A DNA stretch of 64,000 bases from SFLA01 sp964485815 (GTDB lineage Bacteria > Bacillota > Clostridia > Oscillospirales > CAG-382), in the NCBI GenBank assembly GCA_964485815.1, contig CAZAJX010000004.1:8847-72846 (forward strand), given 5' to 3'. Below are positions 9,270 to 19,360 of the stretch, piece after piece (position 1 is the first letter of the stretch; each line of letters starts with the position of its first letter). Position numbers and translations under genes: made by a program. The notes beneath the pieces were generated by a model, which did not search any database, had not been told where the DNA came from, and worked only from the letters and a program-made list of their open reading frames with translations.

Positions 9270-10145
9270 GTGAGCGATTTTCTTTATTACGTTAAGGAAA
9301 CTCTGTTAAATATTACAGTAATAGATGTTATTGATATTGTTATTGTTTCATTTTTGCTGTATTACACTTTCAAATTCATACAAGAGCGCCGTGCCGCCAA
9401 GCTTGCCATCGGTCTTATATTACTGCTGGCGTTGCTGCTTGTCAGTGAAGTGCTTAATATGCATGCGCTCAACTTTATACTTTCGAATCTTTTCAGTGTC
9501 GGAATTATTGCGCTTGTTATCGTATTCCAACCGGAATTGCGCAGCGTGCTTGAGAAGGTGGGCGGTGAATCCCTGCGGAGTATAAGGGGAAAAATGGATG
9601 ACGAAACTGTTTCTCTGTATACCGAATGTATTACCGAGGTGGCAGTAGCCGCAGAACAGCTTTCTCAATCCAAAACGGGTGCTTTAATGGTATTTGAGCG
9701 TTCCACCAAGCTTGGCGACGTTATCCGTACAGGTACTGTGCTGGATGCAAAACCCACGTCTTTCCTTATCGGCAACATATTTTTCAACAAAGCGCCTTTA
9801 CACGACGGCGCGGTTATATTCAGAGAAGGCCGTATCCACGCCGCAGGCTGTTTTTTGCCTTTGTCCGATAATAACGAGATCGTAAAAGACCTCGGCACCC
9901 GCCACCGAGCAGGTATAGGTATGAGCGAAAACAGTGATGCTATCGTACTTATTATATCCGAAGAAACGGGAATAATCTCCGTTGCATCCGATGGCGTACT
10001 TAAAAGAGGTTTTTCCCGCAAGAAGCTGGAAACTTATCTCGAATCTCAGCTTATAGTAAAAGAGAACTCTTTGAAGAGCAAGGTTAAAAACCAGCTCACC
10101 CGTATTACAAAAAAGAAAAAGGGGGATGAAAAGGTTGATCAATAA
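9270..10145 (+). CDS. cdaA: Diadenylate cyclase CdaA
   Basis: Membrane-bound enzyme that makes cyclic di-AMP from two ATP; c-di-AMP controls potassium and osmolyte transport and cell-wall homeostasis. Three hydrophobic segments occupy roughly residues 1-80. The DAC domain follows, with DGA in LHDGAVIF (about 179-181) and RHR in GTRHRAGIG (about 212-214). The start is GTG behind GGGAGGG. The gene overlaps cdaR by 20 nt, the conserved cdaA-cdaR arrangement; glmM, often the third gene, is absent. Confidence 0.95.
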   Translation: MSDFLYYVKETLLNITVIDVIDIVIVSFLLYYTFKFIQERRAAKLAIGLILLLALLLVSEVLNMHALNFILSNLFSVGIIALVIVFQPELRSVLEKVGGESLRSIRGKMDDETVSLYTECITEVAVAAEQLSQSKTGALMVFERSTKLGDVIRTGTVLDAKPTSFLIGNIFFNKAPLHDGAVIFREGRIHAAGCFLPLSDNNEIVKDLGTRHRAGIGMSENSDAIVLIISEETGIISVASDGVLKRGFSRKKLETYLESQLIVKENSLKSKVKNQLTRITKKKKGDEKVDQ

Positions 10146-11406
10146 GCTTAAAGACGTTTCCAATTCAGTCCCTCGTCCCAATAAAAGAAAACTTGTTACC
10201 TTCTTTACAGCGTTTCTCGCGGTTGTTTCCGCTGTTGTGCTTTGGTTTTTCGCTATAGACTATGACAGCCCCGATTACACCAAGACCTTTTCAAATATCA
10301 AGGTTGAAGTTACCGGGTTGTCCGAGCTTCGTCAGACGATGGGTTACACCCTTCTTGAGGAGCCGGATCTTACCGTTGATGTAACCATCGCAGGCAAGCG
10401 TACCGACGTTAATCAGGTGCGTTCCTCCGAAATCACCGCTTCCATAGACTTGTCTACCGTGGCGGCGGCAGGGGAGAATAAGTTTTCCGTGCAGATATCT
10501 TCTCCCAACGGTACGACTGTGGCTTCCCAAAGCATAAGCGAAGTAAGATTGTATGTCGATAATTTTATTTCAAAGCAATATACTGTCAAGGTGCGAAATC
10601 TTGGTTACACTTTGGCTGAGCATTTGCATATCGATACCGTAAACTGCAGTCCCGCTACCGTTACGGTTTGGGGACCCGAGAACGAGCTGGCGAAAATATC
10701 CGGCGCGTACGTTGATCTTGAACTGGGTGAACTTGTAAATTCCGTTAAGGTTACTGCAAGCGCCAAGCTTCTTGACATTAATAACGCAGAGGTTAACAAT
10801 CCTTATATAATGGTTGCAAACAACTCTGTTACCGCATCCGTTTCCGTTTACGCAGAAAAAGAAGTGCCTGTCCGCGTAAAACTTATCGGAGGTATGTATT
10901 CCGACCTTACGGCTGACATCCGCTGTGATATCGACACGGTCTTGCTCCGCGGAACGGTAGAGCGTATGGCAAATATCAGTGAATACGTTATTGAAATCGA
11001 TGAAACCGATACTCAGTTTGATTTGCCTGTAAAGATACTTATAACGCCTCCTGCGGGAAGTATAAACGTAGGGGAAGAACAGTATGCAACCGTTCTTATT
11101 TCAGTTCCGGATATCGGCAAGCTGGATATGGTAATACCCTCGAAAAACATCGAATTTATCAATATGCCGAAGGAATTCAGCGCAAAAGCGCTCAAGGACG
11201 TGGTGATTGAGCTTCGCGGTCTGCAGGATGTACTTAACACCCTTACCGAGGAGGATATCAAGCTGAGCGTGGATATGTCCCTTTTGGGAGATCTGTCTGC
11301 GGGAAGTATGACCGTTCCGGTAACGGTAACCATTTCAAACGAAGACGTTTCGGGTATATTCGTTTACAACCGTAACGCATATACCGTTGAGATAATTATA
11401 AAATAA
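10126..11406 (+). CDS. cdaR: CdaA regulatory protein CdaR (YbbR domains)
   Basis: Probable regulator of CdaA. One N-terminal membrane segment (about residues 25-42, LVTFFTAFLAVVSAVVLWFF) is followed by an extracytoplasmic region of repeated YbbR-type beta domains (pairs beginning YTVKVR, VPVRVK and VIELRG). The 426-residue length suits a protein with about four YbbR repeats. The start is ambiguous: the ATG at 10126 directly abuts the GGGGG ribosome site, whereas the TTG at 10135 has better spacing. Confidence 0.88.
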   Translation: MKRLINKLKDVSNSVPRPNKRKLVTFFTAFLAVVSAVVLWFFAIDYDSPDYTKTFSNIKVEVTGLSELRQTMGYTLLEEPDLTVDVTIAGKRTDVNQVRSSEITASIDLSTVAAAGENKFSVQISSPNGTTVASQSISEVRLYVDNFISKQYTVKVRNLGYTLAEHLHIDTVNCSPATVTVWGPENELAKISGAYVDLELGELVNSVKVTASAKLLDINNAEVNNPYIMVANNSVTASVSVYAEKEVPVRVKLIGGMYSDLTADIRCDIDTVLLRGTVERMANISEYVIEIDETDTQFDLPVKILITPPAGSINVGEEQYATVLISVPDIGKLDMVIPSKNIEFINMPKEFSAKALKDVVIELRGLQDVLNTLTEEDIKLSVDMSLLGDLSAGSMTVPVTVTISNEDVSGIFVYNRNAYTVEIIIK

Positions 11407-11425
11407 ATTTTAGGAGATGAAGGCC

Positions 11426-13501
11426 TTGACTTCAAGGAAGTGGGTCATAAACGGCGCCAATACTACCGCCGCTGCATTACGGGCGGAAAGCGGATATTTG
11501 CCTCTCACAGCAAGATTGCTTTGCTCCAGAGGATTTGATACATCCGCCAAGGTTGCCGATTTTTACGATACAGAAAAACTTTCTTTTTACGATCCCTATC
11601 TGCTTAAGGATATGGATAAAGCGGTTGACCGCATAAAAAAAGCAATACAAAACAAAGAACGCGTTTGTATTTACGGCGATTACGACGTGGATGGTGTTAC
11701 TTCCACCACTATGTTGTATACATATCTGCGTTCTCTCGGCGTGGAAACCACATATTTTATTCCCGAGCGTATGAACGAGGGGTACGGACTCAGCCGTACT
11801 GCCATTGAGCGCTTTGCGGGCAATGTGGATCTGCTTATCACCGTTGACACGGGTATAACCGCCGTTGCCGAAACCGAATACGCAAAGCAGTTCGGAATGG
11901 ATATGATCATAACCGACCACCACAGTTGCAGGGATATCCTTCCCGATGCGGTAGCGGTTGTCAACCCTCACAGAGAAGATTGCGAATATCCCTTCAAAAA
12001 GCTTGCGGGGGTAGGCGTAGTGTTCAAGCTTCTTTGCGCCCTTCACGGTAACAGCGATGATATATGCAAACGCTACGGCGAAATTGTTGCTATCGGCACT
12101 ATAGCCGATGTTATGCCTATCGTTGGCGAAAACCGTCTTATTGCGGCAATAGGTATCGAAAACCTTTCAAACACCAAGTATCACGGTTTACGTGCCCTTA
12201 TGGAGCAGGTAGGTATCTTTAAAAACGGCAAAAAAGTAAAAAAGATAACCTCTTCCACCATAGGATACGTGCTTGCGCCCCGTATCAACGCCGCAGGCAG
12301 AATTACCAGCGCTGTGCGTGCGGTTGAGCTTTTGCTCGCGGATAACGAAAACGATGCAAGCCGTATCGCCGCAGAACTTTGCGAAATAAATAAGCTTCGT
12401 CAATCCACCGAGCTTGATATTTATAATCAGGCGCTTTCCCAGATAACCGAGCAGCATCCCGATAACACGGCGTACGTCCTTTCTTCCGATGGCTGGCATC
12501 AGGGTGTAATCGGTGTGGTTGCATCCCGCATAACAGAGAAGTACTCGCTTCCCAGCGTATTGTTCTCCTTTGACGGCGATATAGGAAAGGGAAGCGGCAG
12601 AAGCATTAAAGGATTTTCCCTTATGGATGCCTTGGCTGAATGCTCCGACCTTTTGCTTGAATACGGCGGACACGAGCTTGCGGCAGGTCTTTCTATTGAG
12701 CGAAAGAATCTTGAAACTTTTTCTGCCCGTTTGAACGATTATGCTGAAAAGCATATAAAGAAAAACGAGCTTGTAATTCCTCTTGAGATCGACTGCGAAG
12801 CGGCATTTTCCGAGCTTACTCTCCGTCAGGCAGAGGATATTCAGCGCCTTGAGCCCTTCGGATTGTCAAATCCCGTTCCCGTATTTATTCTTAAGGGTGC
12901 GGTTATAAAGAACGTAACCCCTCTTTCCGGCGGAAAGCATATGAAGATACGAGTTTCCGATGGCGGCAGAAGCGACCTTACCGCCGTGTACTTCGGAATG
13001 AGCGCAGAAAGCTTTTCTCTCTGTGAAGGGGATCGGTGTGATATAGCCTTTTCTCTTGAAATCAACGAGTTTATGGGCACAGCAACGCCCCAGCTTCTCG
13101 TTAAGGATATAAGACTTGCAGAAGGCGAAAACGATAAGCTTGACAGCGAATACGAAGCATATCTTCGTGCTGTTGATTTCGAGGATCAGTGTCCCGTATC
13201 TGCGGATTGTATTCCCACTCTCGCAGATTTCAGAGAAGTGTTCCGTTATCTTCGCCGCAGCTTTGACGGCACTAAGCCTTCATCGGTACGCCGCCTTGTC
13301 AGCAATATCCGCGAGGAAACCGGCAACGATATAAACGTGTGTAAAATTTTAATTATCAGCGATGTTTTGCAAGAGCAAGGTATTGCAGAAGTAGAGCATA
13401 TACCCGGTATGATGATCCGCATCGGCTTAAAGCCCTTCAGCGGAAAGATCAATCTTGATAATTCCAGACTTTTGGGAATGGTAAAAGCAAAACACGCGTA
13501 A
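11426..13501 (+). CDS. recJ: Single-stranded-DNA exonuclease RecJ
   Basis: 5'-3' exonuclease on single-stranded DNA acting in recombination and mismatch repair. DHH-phosphoesterase motifs are visible: YGDYDVDGVTST (motif I), TVDTGIT, TDHH, and in the DHHA1 domain GSGRSIKGF and GGHELAAGLS. An OB-fold and a C-terminal extension follow. An ATG at 11417 directly abuts TAGGAG, so the TTG at 11426, nine nt behind that site, is the more plausible start; either gives about 690 residues. It is not a pAp-phosphatase because of its length and OB-fold. Confidence 0.95.
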   Translation: MTSRKWVINGANTTAAALRAESGYLPLTARLLCSRGFDTSAKVADFYDTEKLSFYDPYLLKDMDKAVDRIKKAIQNKERVCIYGDYDVDGVTSTTMLYTYLRSLGVETTYFIPERMNEGYGLSRTAIERFAGNVDLLITVDTGITAVAETEYAKQFGMDMIITDHHSCRDILPDAVAVVNPHREDCEYPFKKLAGVGVVFKLLCALHGNSDDICKRYGEIVAIGTIADVMPIVGENRLIAAIGIENLSNTKYHGLRALMEQVGIFKNGKKVKKITSSTIGYVLAPRINAAGRITSAVRAVELLLADNENDASRIAAELCEINKLRQSTELDIYNQALSQITEQHPDNTAYVLSSDGWHQGVIGVVASRITEKYSLPSVLFSFDGDIGKGSGRSIKGFSLMDALAECSDLLLEYGGHELAAGLSIERKNLETFSARLNDYAEKHIKKNELVIPLEIDCEAAFSELTLRQAEDIQRLEPFGLSNPVPVFILKGAVIKNVTPLSGGKHMKIRVSDGGRSDLTAVYFGMSAESFSLCEGDRCDIAFSLEINEFMGTATPQLLVKDIRLAEGENDKLDSEYEAYLRAVDFEDQCPVSADCIPTLADFREVFRYLRRSFDGTKPSSVRRLVSNIREETGNDINVCKILIISDVLQEQGIAEVEHIPGMMIRIGLKPFSGKINLDNSRLLGMVKAKHA

Positions 13502-13513
13502 AACAGGTGTAAT

Positions 13514-15721
13514 ATGTCTGTAAGTTTTGAAAGCTTTATAGAAAAGTTAAAGCAAAACGGAGGCTACGATATAGCCAAGATTATAAAAGCATATGAATTC
13601 GCATACAGGATGCATGATGGACAGACCCGTATTTCAGGTGAGCCGTACATCATTCACCCTCTTTCCGTTGCGGATATCGTAGCCGATCTTCAGCTTGATA
13701 CAGATTCTATATGTGCTGCCTTTTTGCACGATACCGTAGAGGATTGCGGTGAAAAGGTTACTCTTAACGTTATAAATAAGGAATTCGGAAGCGACGTTGC
13801 CGATCTTGTTGACGGCGTTACCAAGCTCGTTCACATCCGCTTTGAAACTAAGCAGGATGAAAGTATCGAAAATTTGCGTAAAATGTTCCTTGCAATGAGC
13901 AAGGATCTGCGTGTAATTTTTATAAAGCTTGCCGATCGTCTTCACAATATGCGTACTCTTGACGTACGCCGTGAGGAAAAACAGCGTGCCGTTGCATTGG
14001 AAACGATGCACGTTTACGCACCCTTGGCTCACCGCCTCGGTATCCAGAAGATAAAGCAGGAGCTTGAAATGCTTGCCCTCAAATATCTGGATCCCATCGG
14101 TTTCCGTGAGGTTGAGGTAGACGTTGAAAAACGTTACGGCGAAAATAAAGGCTTTTTGGATCATTACAAATCTCTGGTCGGCGCAAAGCTTGATGAAAAC
14201 CATATCAAGTACCGTCTGGAAGGCCGTATAAAATCCATATATTCCATATACAAGAAAATGTATTCCGGTAGTAAAAGCTTTGAAGAAATCTACGATTTTT
14301 ATGCTATACGTATAATTGTTGATACAGAGCTCGATTGCTACACCGCCTTGGGTATCATTCACGAAGCATTTAACTTTATTCCCGGCAGATTCAAGGATTA
14401 TATTTCCACGCCAAAGCCCAACCTTTACCGTTCACTTCATACCACGGTTATAGGTAAAGAGGGTATTCCCGTCGAAGTACAGATCCGTACTTGGGAAATG
14501 CACCGTGAAGCCGAATACGGTCTTGCCGCCCATTGGAAATATAAATCCGGCGAGCAGGCGAAGGAGATCGTAGATCAAAAGCTTCAATGGATACGTACTC
14601 TGTTGGAAACCGAAAAGGATACCGACGATCCCGACGAATTCTACAGACCTCTTAAAATCGATCTTTTCGAAGACGAGATATTTGTGTTTACCCCCAAGGG
14701 CGACGTTATTAACCTTCCCACCAACGCAACTCCCATAGATTTTGCGTATGCAATTCACTCCGCCGTCGGAAATAAAATGGTAGGCGCCCGTGTCAACGGT
14801 AGTATCGTTCCCATAGATTCCATTCTTGAAAACGGTCAGATCGTCGAGGTTATTACTTCTTCCGCATCCAAAGGCCCCAGCAGAGATTGGCTTAAAATAG
14901 TTCGCTCCGGCGAAGCAAGGAATAAAATACGCCAGTATTTCAAAAAGGAAATGCGGGCAGAGAATATAATTGTCGGTAAAACAGAAGTTGACCGTGAGCT
15001 TAAGCGTTACGGCAGAAGCTATTCGGAAGCGCAAAAGAACGAGATAGTTTCAAACGTCGCTGCCCGTATCAGCCTGCCCGATCCCGATGATCTTTATAAT
15101 AATATAGGCTACGGCGGACTTTCTATCAGCAAGATCGCCGCAAAATTGAAAGATGAATTTACCCGCGTGGTGTGTCCTCCCGAGCCTGTGGAAGAAGTGC
15201 CGGTACCCGAAAAGCCTGCAGCTCCCAGAGGAAGAATCACAAATTCGCAATCCGTAATTATTGACAGCGTTTCGGGATGTGAAGTTAAATTTGCAAAATG
15301 CTGTAATCCTCTTCCCGGCGATAGTATTATCGGATTTATCACCAAAGGCTACGGTGTTTCTATCCACAAGTACGATTGTCCCAACGCGCAGGCGGGCTTG
15401 CAAAAGCCCGAGGATAAAGACAGATGGGTGGTCGCTTCCTGGTCCGAGCAGATCGAAAAGAGGGAAGTCGGTAAGTTTGATGCGGTGTTAAACGTGTATG
15501 CGGATTATTCTTCCGCATTGTTTGCGGATATTTCCGTTCAGCTCAAAAATATGTCTGTTGATATTATTTCCATATCATCAAAGGAAAATATAGGCAGTTG
15601 TCTGCTTACCGTTGTTATCAAGTGCAGCAGTATCGACCATCTGCACAGCATAATGTCCCAGTTGCGTAATGTACCTAACGTGCGCGACGTTACCCGCGGC
15701 AGTGAAGGCAGGGGAGTATAA
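13514..15721 (+). CDS. rel: Bifunctional (p)ppGpp synthetase/hydrolase
   Basis: RelA/SpoT-homologue long form controlling the stringent response. The N-terminal HD hydrolase has its metal ligands (H48 and H72-D73 in FLHDTVED), so hydrolysis should be active. The synthetase domain follows, with YDFYAIRI, RFKDYI and EVQIRTWEMHREAEYGLAAHWKYK-type sequence. A TGS domain starts at IFVFTPKGDVINLP, then come a zinc-binding region (CCNPLPGD) and a C-terminal ACT domain. 735 residues is the normal length. The order rel-dtd-hemZ is common in Clostridia. Confidence 0.96.
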   Translation: MSVSFESFIEKLKQNGGYDIAKIIKAYEFAYRMHDGQTRISGEPYIIHPLSVADIVADLQLDTDSICAAFLHDTVEDCGEKVTLNVINKEFGSDVADLVDGVTKLVHIRFETKQDESIENLRKMFLAMSKDLRVIFIKLADRLHNMRTLDVRREEKQRAVALETMHVYAPLAHRLGIQKIKQELEMLALKYLDPIGFREVEVDVEKRYGENKGFLDHYKSLVGAKLDENHIKYRLEGRIKSIYSIYKKMYSGSKSFEEIYDFYAIRIIVDTELDCYTALGIIHEAFNFIPGRFKDYISTPKPNLYRSLHTTVIGKEGIPVEVQIRTWEMHREAEYGLAAHWKYKSGEQAKEIVDQKLQWIRTLLETEKDTDDPDEFYRPLKIDLFEDEIFVFTPKGDVINLPTNATPIDFAYAIHSAVGNKMVGARVNGSIVPIDSILENGQIVEVITSSASKGPSRDWLKIVRSGEARNKIRQYFKKEMRAENIIVGKTEVDRELKRYGRSYSEAQKNEIVSNVAARISLPDPDDLYNNIGYGGLSISKIAAKLKDEFTRVVCPPEPVEEVPVPEKPAAPRGRITNSQSVIIDSVSGCEVKFAKCCNPLPGDSIIGFITKGYGVSIHKYDCPNAQAGLQKPEDKDRWVVASWSEQIEKREVGKFDAVLNVYADYSSALFADISVQLKNMSVDIISISSKENIGSCLLTVVIKCSSIDHLHSIMSQLRNVPNVRDVTRGSEGRGV

Positions 15722-16165
15722 ATGAAAATTGTCATTCAGCGTGTGCTTTCCGCCTCTTGCGCTGTGGAAGGAGAGCATATATCAAATATCGGTATAGGTC
15801 TTTTGGTGTTTTGCGGTGTAACCGCAACCGATACCGAGGAGGATATTAAAAAAGCGGCGAAAAAAATATCGGGAATGCGTATCTTCCGCAATGATGCGGG
15901 TAAGATGTCATTGTCGGTCGGTGACGTGGGAGGAAGTGTAATGCTTATCTCCAATTTCACCCTTTGCGCCGATTGTTCACACGGCAGACGGCCCGAGTTT
16001 TTGTCTGCCGCACCCGCCGCCAAGGCAGAGGAATATTACAATAAATTAGCCGCTATGATCGGGGAATCCCTTCCCGTTGTGTGCGGCGTTTTCGGAGGAG
16101 ATATGCGTATCAGTGCGGAAAACTTCGGTCCCGTTACTGTATACCTTGATACTGCTTCTTTATGA
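15722..16165 (+). CDS. dtd: D-aminoacyl-tRNA deacylase
   Basis: Removes D-amino acids mischarged on tRNA, and glycine from tRNA-Ala. SVMLISNFTLCAD with GRRPEFLSAAPA is the first family motif. GVFGGDM and NFGPVTVYLDT form the C-terminal end with the conserved Gly-cisPro pair; family members usually read NDGPVT, so the Phe is a mild variation. The 147-residue length is exact for the family. It starts immediately after the rel stop and overlaps hemZ by 4 nt. Confidence 0.95.
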   Translation: MKIVIQRVLSASCAVEGEHISNIGIGLLVFCGVTATDTEEDIKKAAKKISGMRIFRNDAGKMSLSVGDVGGSVMLISNFTLCADCSHGRRPEFLSAAPAAKAEEYYNKLAAMIGESLPVVCGVFGGDMRISAENFGPVTVYLDTASL

Positions 16166-17649
16166 AACTTACAATAAATAATTCCACAGGTCTGTTAAAC
16201 GATTATTATTTTCAGACACTTTCTCTACTTTATTTCCCCGGTGAAAAATTCCCCACCGGGGTCGATTTAAGTCCCAACAGCGCGGAATATTACTTGGAAA
16301 AGCGGGGTAACGGTTATTACGGAAAAGCCGTGTTACATACCGCTTTCGCTTGTGAGCAGGGTGAATTTTGTACCGATGGATACGATTTTTCCGTTCCCGT
16401 ACACGATGAACTCAATGCTCAGTGTGCAATCGGAAAAGCGTTTCTCGTTGCAGGCGAAAAGCTGTTTGGGTTTTCACTTCCTTGGGGTTATATTACCGGT
16501 CTTCGCCCCGTAAAACGGGCAAGATTTTACCTTGATAAAGGATACGATGACGAAACCGTAACCCGTCTTTTTGTAAAGGACCATAATATTTCCAAAGAAA
16601 AAACCGAGCTTTCCATTCGTACTGCTCATAATGAGATCCGTATGCTTAAGGACGTGGGCGAAAAAACGGCAGGACTTTATATTTCCATACCTTTTTGCCC
16701 CACAAGATGTCAGTACTGCTCTTTCGTTTCGTATTCAACTCCCAGACTTTTAAAAATGCTTCCCGAATACGTTGAGCTTCTTATAAAGGATATTAAGTCT
16801 ACCGCCGCAGTGCTGTCGGAAATAGGAGTAAAGCTTTCCGCAATTTACGTTGGCGGAGGTACACCCTCCATTCTTTCGCCGGAGCAGACCCGCCGTGTTC
16901 TCGGTACCGTTACAGATAATTTCGATCTTTCGTCTTTGCGGGAATTTACCTTTGAAGCGGGCAGACCGGATACTATTACCGCAGACAAGCTTATAGCGGC
17001 AAAAGAAAACGGCGTGTCCCGTGTAAGCATTAATCCCCAAAGCCTTAACGAGAACGTCCTCCGCGCCATCGGACGACAGCATACCACACAGCAGTTTTTT
17101 GATGCGTACGAGATTGCCCGCGATATCGGGTTTGACAGTATCAACGCCGATCTTATCGCAGGACTTCCCGAAGATACGTTCGAAACCTTTTGTTCCAGTT
17201 TTGAGAAGGTGCTCTCTATGGGCTTCGAGAATATAACTTTACATACCCTCAGCATAAAAAATGCCGCCGCATTGCGTTTTTCCAAGGAAAACGTTTACGA
17301 TCCTTCGGGAAAGCTTGCGATTTCCTGCGTGCAATATGTTTATGACCGTATGCTTGAAAGCGGTATGGAGCCTTATTATCTGTACAGACAGAAAAATACC
17401 GTCGGTAATGCGGAAAATACGGGATATTCCGTTCCCGGTAAAGAGAATTTGTATAATATCCTTATGATGGAGGAGCACTCCAGCGTCTTTGCCTGCGGTG
17501 CGGGCGCAATAACCAAGCTGGTTTCTCCCGATGAAGAGATAATCGACCGTATCGCCCACCAGAAGTATCCGTACGAGTATCTTGATACTCCTAAGGGAAT
17601 CGGTGAAGATAGGATAAAAAAGTTTTATGAGCAGCATTTTGGGTGCTGA
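16162..17649 (+). CDS. hemZ: Radical SAM coproporphyrinogen dehydrogenase-like HemZ
   Basis: Member of the HemN/HemZ radical SAM group, linked to oxygen-independent coproporphyrinogen III oxidation. The 4Fe-4S motif CPTRCQYC (CxxxCxxC) lies near residue 179, after the N-terminal extension of about 165 residues that separates HemZ from HemN. GGGTPSILSPEQ and the later SINPQSLNE and GLPEDTFE segments match the family. HemZ-type proteins are often not proven heme enzymes, so the true substrate is uncertain. It overlaps dtd by ATGA. Confidence 0.9.
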   Translation: MKLTINNSTGLLNDYYFQTLSLLYFPGEKFPTGVDLSPNSAEYYLEKRGNGYYGKAVLHTAFACEQGEFCTDGYDFSVPVHDELNAQCAIGKAFLVAGEKLFGFSLPWGYITGLRPVKRARFYLDKGYDDETVTRLFVKDHNISKEKTELSIRTAHNEIRMLKDVGEKTAGLYISIPFCPTRCQYCSFVSYSTPRLLKMLPEYVELLIKDIKSTAAVLSEIGVKLSAIYVGGGTPSILSPEQTRRVLGTVTDNFDLSSLREFTFEAGRPDTITADKLIAAKENGVSRVSINPQSLNENVLRAIGRQHTTQQFFDAYEIARDIGFDSINADLIAGLPEDTFETFCSSFEKVLSMGFENITLHTLSIKNAAALRFSKENVYDPSGKLAISCVQYVYDRMLESGMEPYYLYRQKNTVGNAENTGYSVPGKENLYNILMMEEHSSVFACGAGAITKLVSPDEEIIDRIAHQKYPYEYLDTPKGIGEDRIKKFYEQHFGC

Positions 17650-17680
17650 TATGTTGTGTTTCGTTTAATGAAAGGACGTT

Positions 17681-19360
17681 ATGAGTAATATAGACAAGTC
17701 TTCCAAAAGCTTTGTAGCGGAAGCCGCCATAATTTCTGTTTCAAATTTTGCCGTCAAGCTTGTAGGCGTGCTTTTTAAAATTCCTCTTGCCAATCAGCTC
17801 GGGGAGTTTATGGGTGTTTTTAACGCCGCATATTCCATATACGCAATGCTTTTTATGATCTCCACCTCGGGACTTCCCGTAGCGGTATCAAAGCTCGTTG
17901 CCATTGCAAAGGAAAAGGGAAGACGCCGTGAAGCCTCTCAGGTATTCCGTACCTGCGCCTTAACCTTCGGCACCATCGGCTTTCTTTGTTCTTTGGGAAT
18001 GTTTTTGGGTGCGGATATAATTTGTGATATCACTGCACATCCCGGTGCGGAGATACCTATGCGTGTTATCTCTCCCACTTTGTTTATTATTTGTATAACT
18101 GCATCTATACGAGGTTATTTTCAGGGACTTCGCAAAATGGTTCCCACCGCCGTTTCCAATTTTATCGAAGCGGTGTTAAAGCTCATTCTGGGCTTGGGCG
18201 GTGCGGCGTTTGCCGCTTCAAGAGGTTGGAGCGGACCCGTGCAGGCAGCGTTTGCGGTTTCGGGAATTTCTATCGGTGTTGTCGTAGGTACTGTTTATCT
18301 TGCTATTTGCTATTACAAACAGCGCAACGCCAATATTCCCGATACAGATCCTACCGTTTCTCCCCGTTCAACTCTCGCAAAAGCAGCCCTTCGCGTTGCT
18401 ATCCCCGTAACGTTGGCAGGCTCCGCTTTGTATTTCTCCACCTTCTTCGATACGGTTGTTATCAATAACCGCCTTATCGCATCCGGCTTTACAGAAGAAA
18501 TGGCAGATAGACTTTATACCGCATATACGACCCTTGCGATCTCTATATCGGATCTCGTTCCGTCCACGCTGGTGTATCCCATAGCGTTAAGTATACTTCC
18601 CGCTATGACCGCCGCTTTGGAGGGAAAGCGTACCAAAGAGGTAAGAGGATACATACATTCCTCTATCCGAATATCGGGAATTATCGCTATTCCCAGCGCC
18701 TTCGGCCTTGCGGTTCTTGCCCGTCCCGTTATACAGATGATATATTTCGGCTCTCTTTCCAAAGAAATAACCCTGCTGGACGGAACAACGGTTATGCCCA
18801 TTGACGTAGGTGCAGCGTCGCTTGCAATTTTGTCTGCGGGAATAGTATTTCTTTCCCTTATGTCCACTACCAACGCATTACTCCACTCTTACGGCAAAAA
18901 TTTCCTTCCCGTAGTTTCCATAACCGTAGGTATAGTATTGCTTATAATCACGGAAACGTTGTTGGTTGGAATCCCCGCCGTGGGAATATACGGTGCGCCT
19001 ATCGCTTCCTTGATATGCTATATGACCGCTACCTTCCTGAATATGCGCGCTGTACGTAAGGTTTCGGGAATGCGGCTCCACCCCGTAAAACTGTTTGGCA
19101 AGCCCGTGATCTGCTCGGTGCTGTGCGCCCTTGCGGCATTTGGCGGATATTCTCTGTCCAAGCTGTTTGTTGACGGTTCTTCCCGTCTTGATAACATAGT
19201 AATGTTCGTTTTCGGCGTTATCCCCGGTGTTGTGGTCTATGTAGCGACTATGCTGGCGTTCAAGGGAATTACCGCAACAGAGGTAAGATTGCTTCCTTTC
19301 GGCAATCGCATTGCCGCAATATTTATAAAATGCGGCTTTCTTAAGGAGAGTGTAAAATGA
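17681..19360 (+). CDS. SpoVB/MurJ-type polysaccharide flippase
   Basis: Polytopic membrane protein of the MOP/MATE-like flippase superfamily. The 559 residues contain about 14 hydrophobic segments, beginning with AEAAIISVSNFAVKLVGVLF, typical of SpoVB/YabM-type lipid-linked precursor transporters. In Bacillus subtilis spoVB (cortex formation) is followed by yabN (mazG), yabO, yabP and yabQ; the same order here supports a SpoVB-like role. Other paralogues export general cell-wall precursors, so the exact substrate cannot be fixed from sequence. It overlaps mazG by 4 nt. Confidence 0.88.
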   Translation: MSNIDKSSKSFVAEAAIISVSNFAVKLVGVLFKIPLANQLGEFMGVFNAAYSIYAMLFMISTSGLPVAVSKLVAIAKEKGRRREASQVFRTCALTFGTIGFLCSLGMFLGADIICDITAHPGAEIPMRVISPTLFIICITASIRGYFQGLRKMVPTAVSNFIEAVLKLILGLGGAAFAASRGWSGPVQAAFAVSGISIGVVVGTVYLAICYYKQRNANIPDTDPTVSPRSTLAKAALRVAIPVTLAGSALYFSTFFDTVVINNRLIASGFTEEMADRLYTAYTTLAISISDLVPSTLVYPIALSILPAMTAALEGKRTKEVRGYIHSSIRISGIIAIPSAFGLAVLARPVIQMIYFGSLSKEITLLDGTTVMPIDVGAASLAILSAGIVFLSLMSTTNALLHSYGKNFLPVVSITVGIVLLIITETLLVGIPAVGIYGAPIASLICYMTATFLNMRAVRKVSGMRLHPVKLFGKPVICSVLCALAAFGGYSLSKLFVDGSSRLDNIVMFVFGVIPGVVVYVATMLAFKGITATEVRLLPFGNRIAAIFIKCGFLKESVK

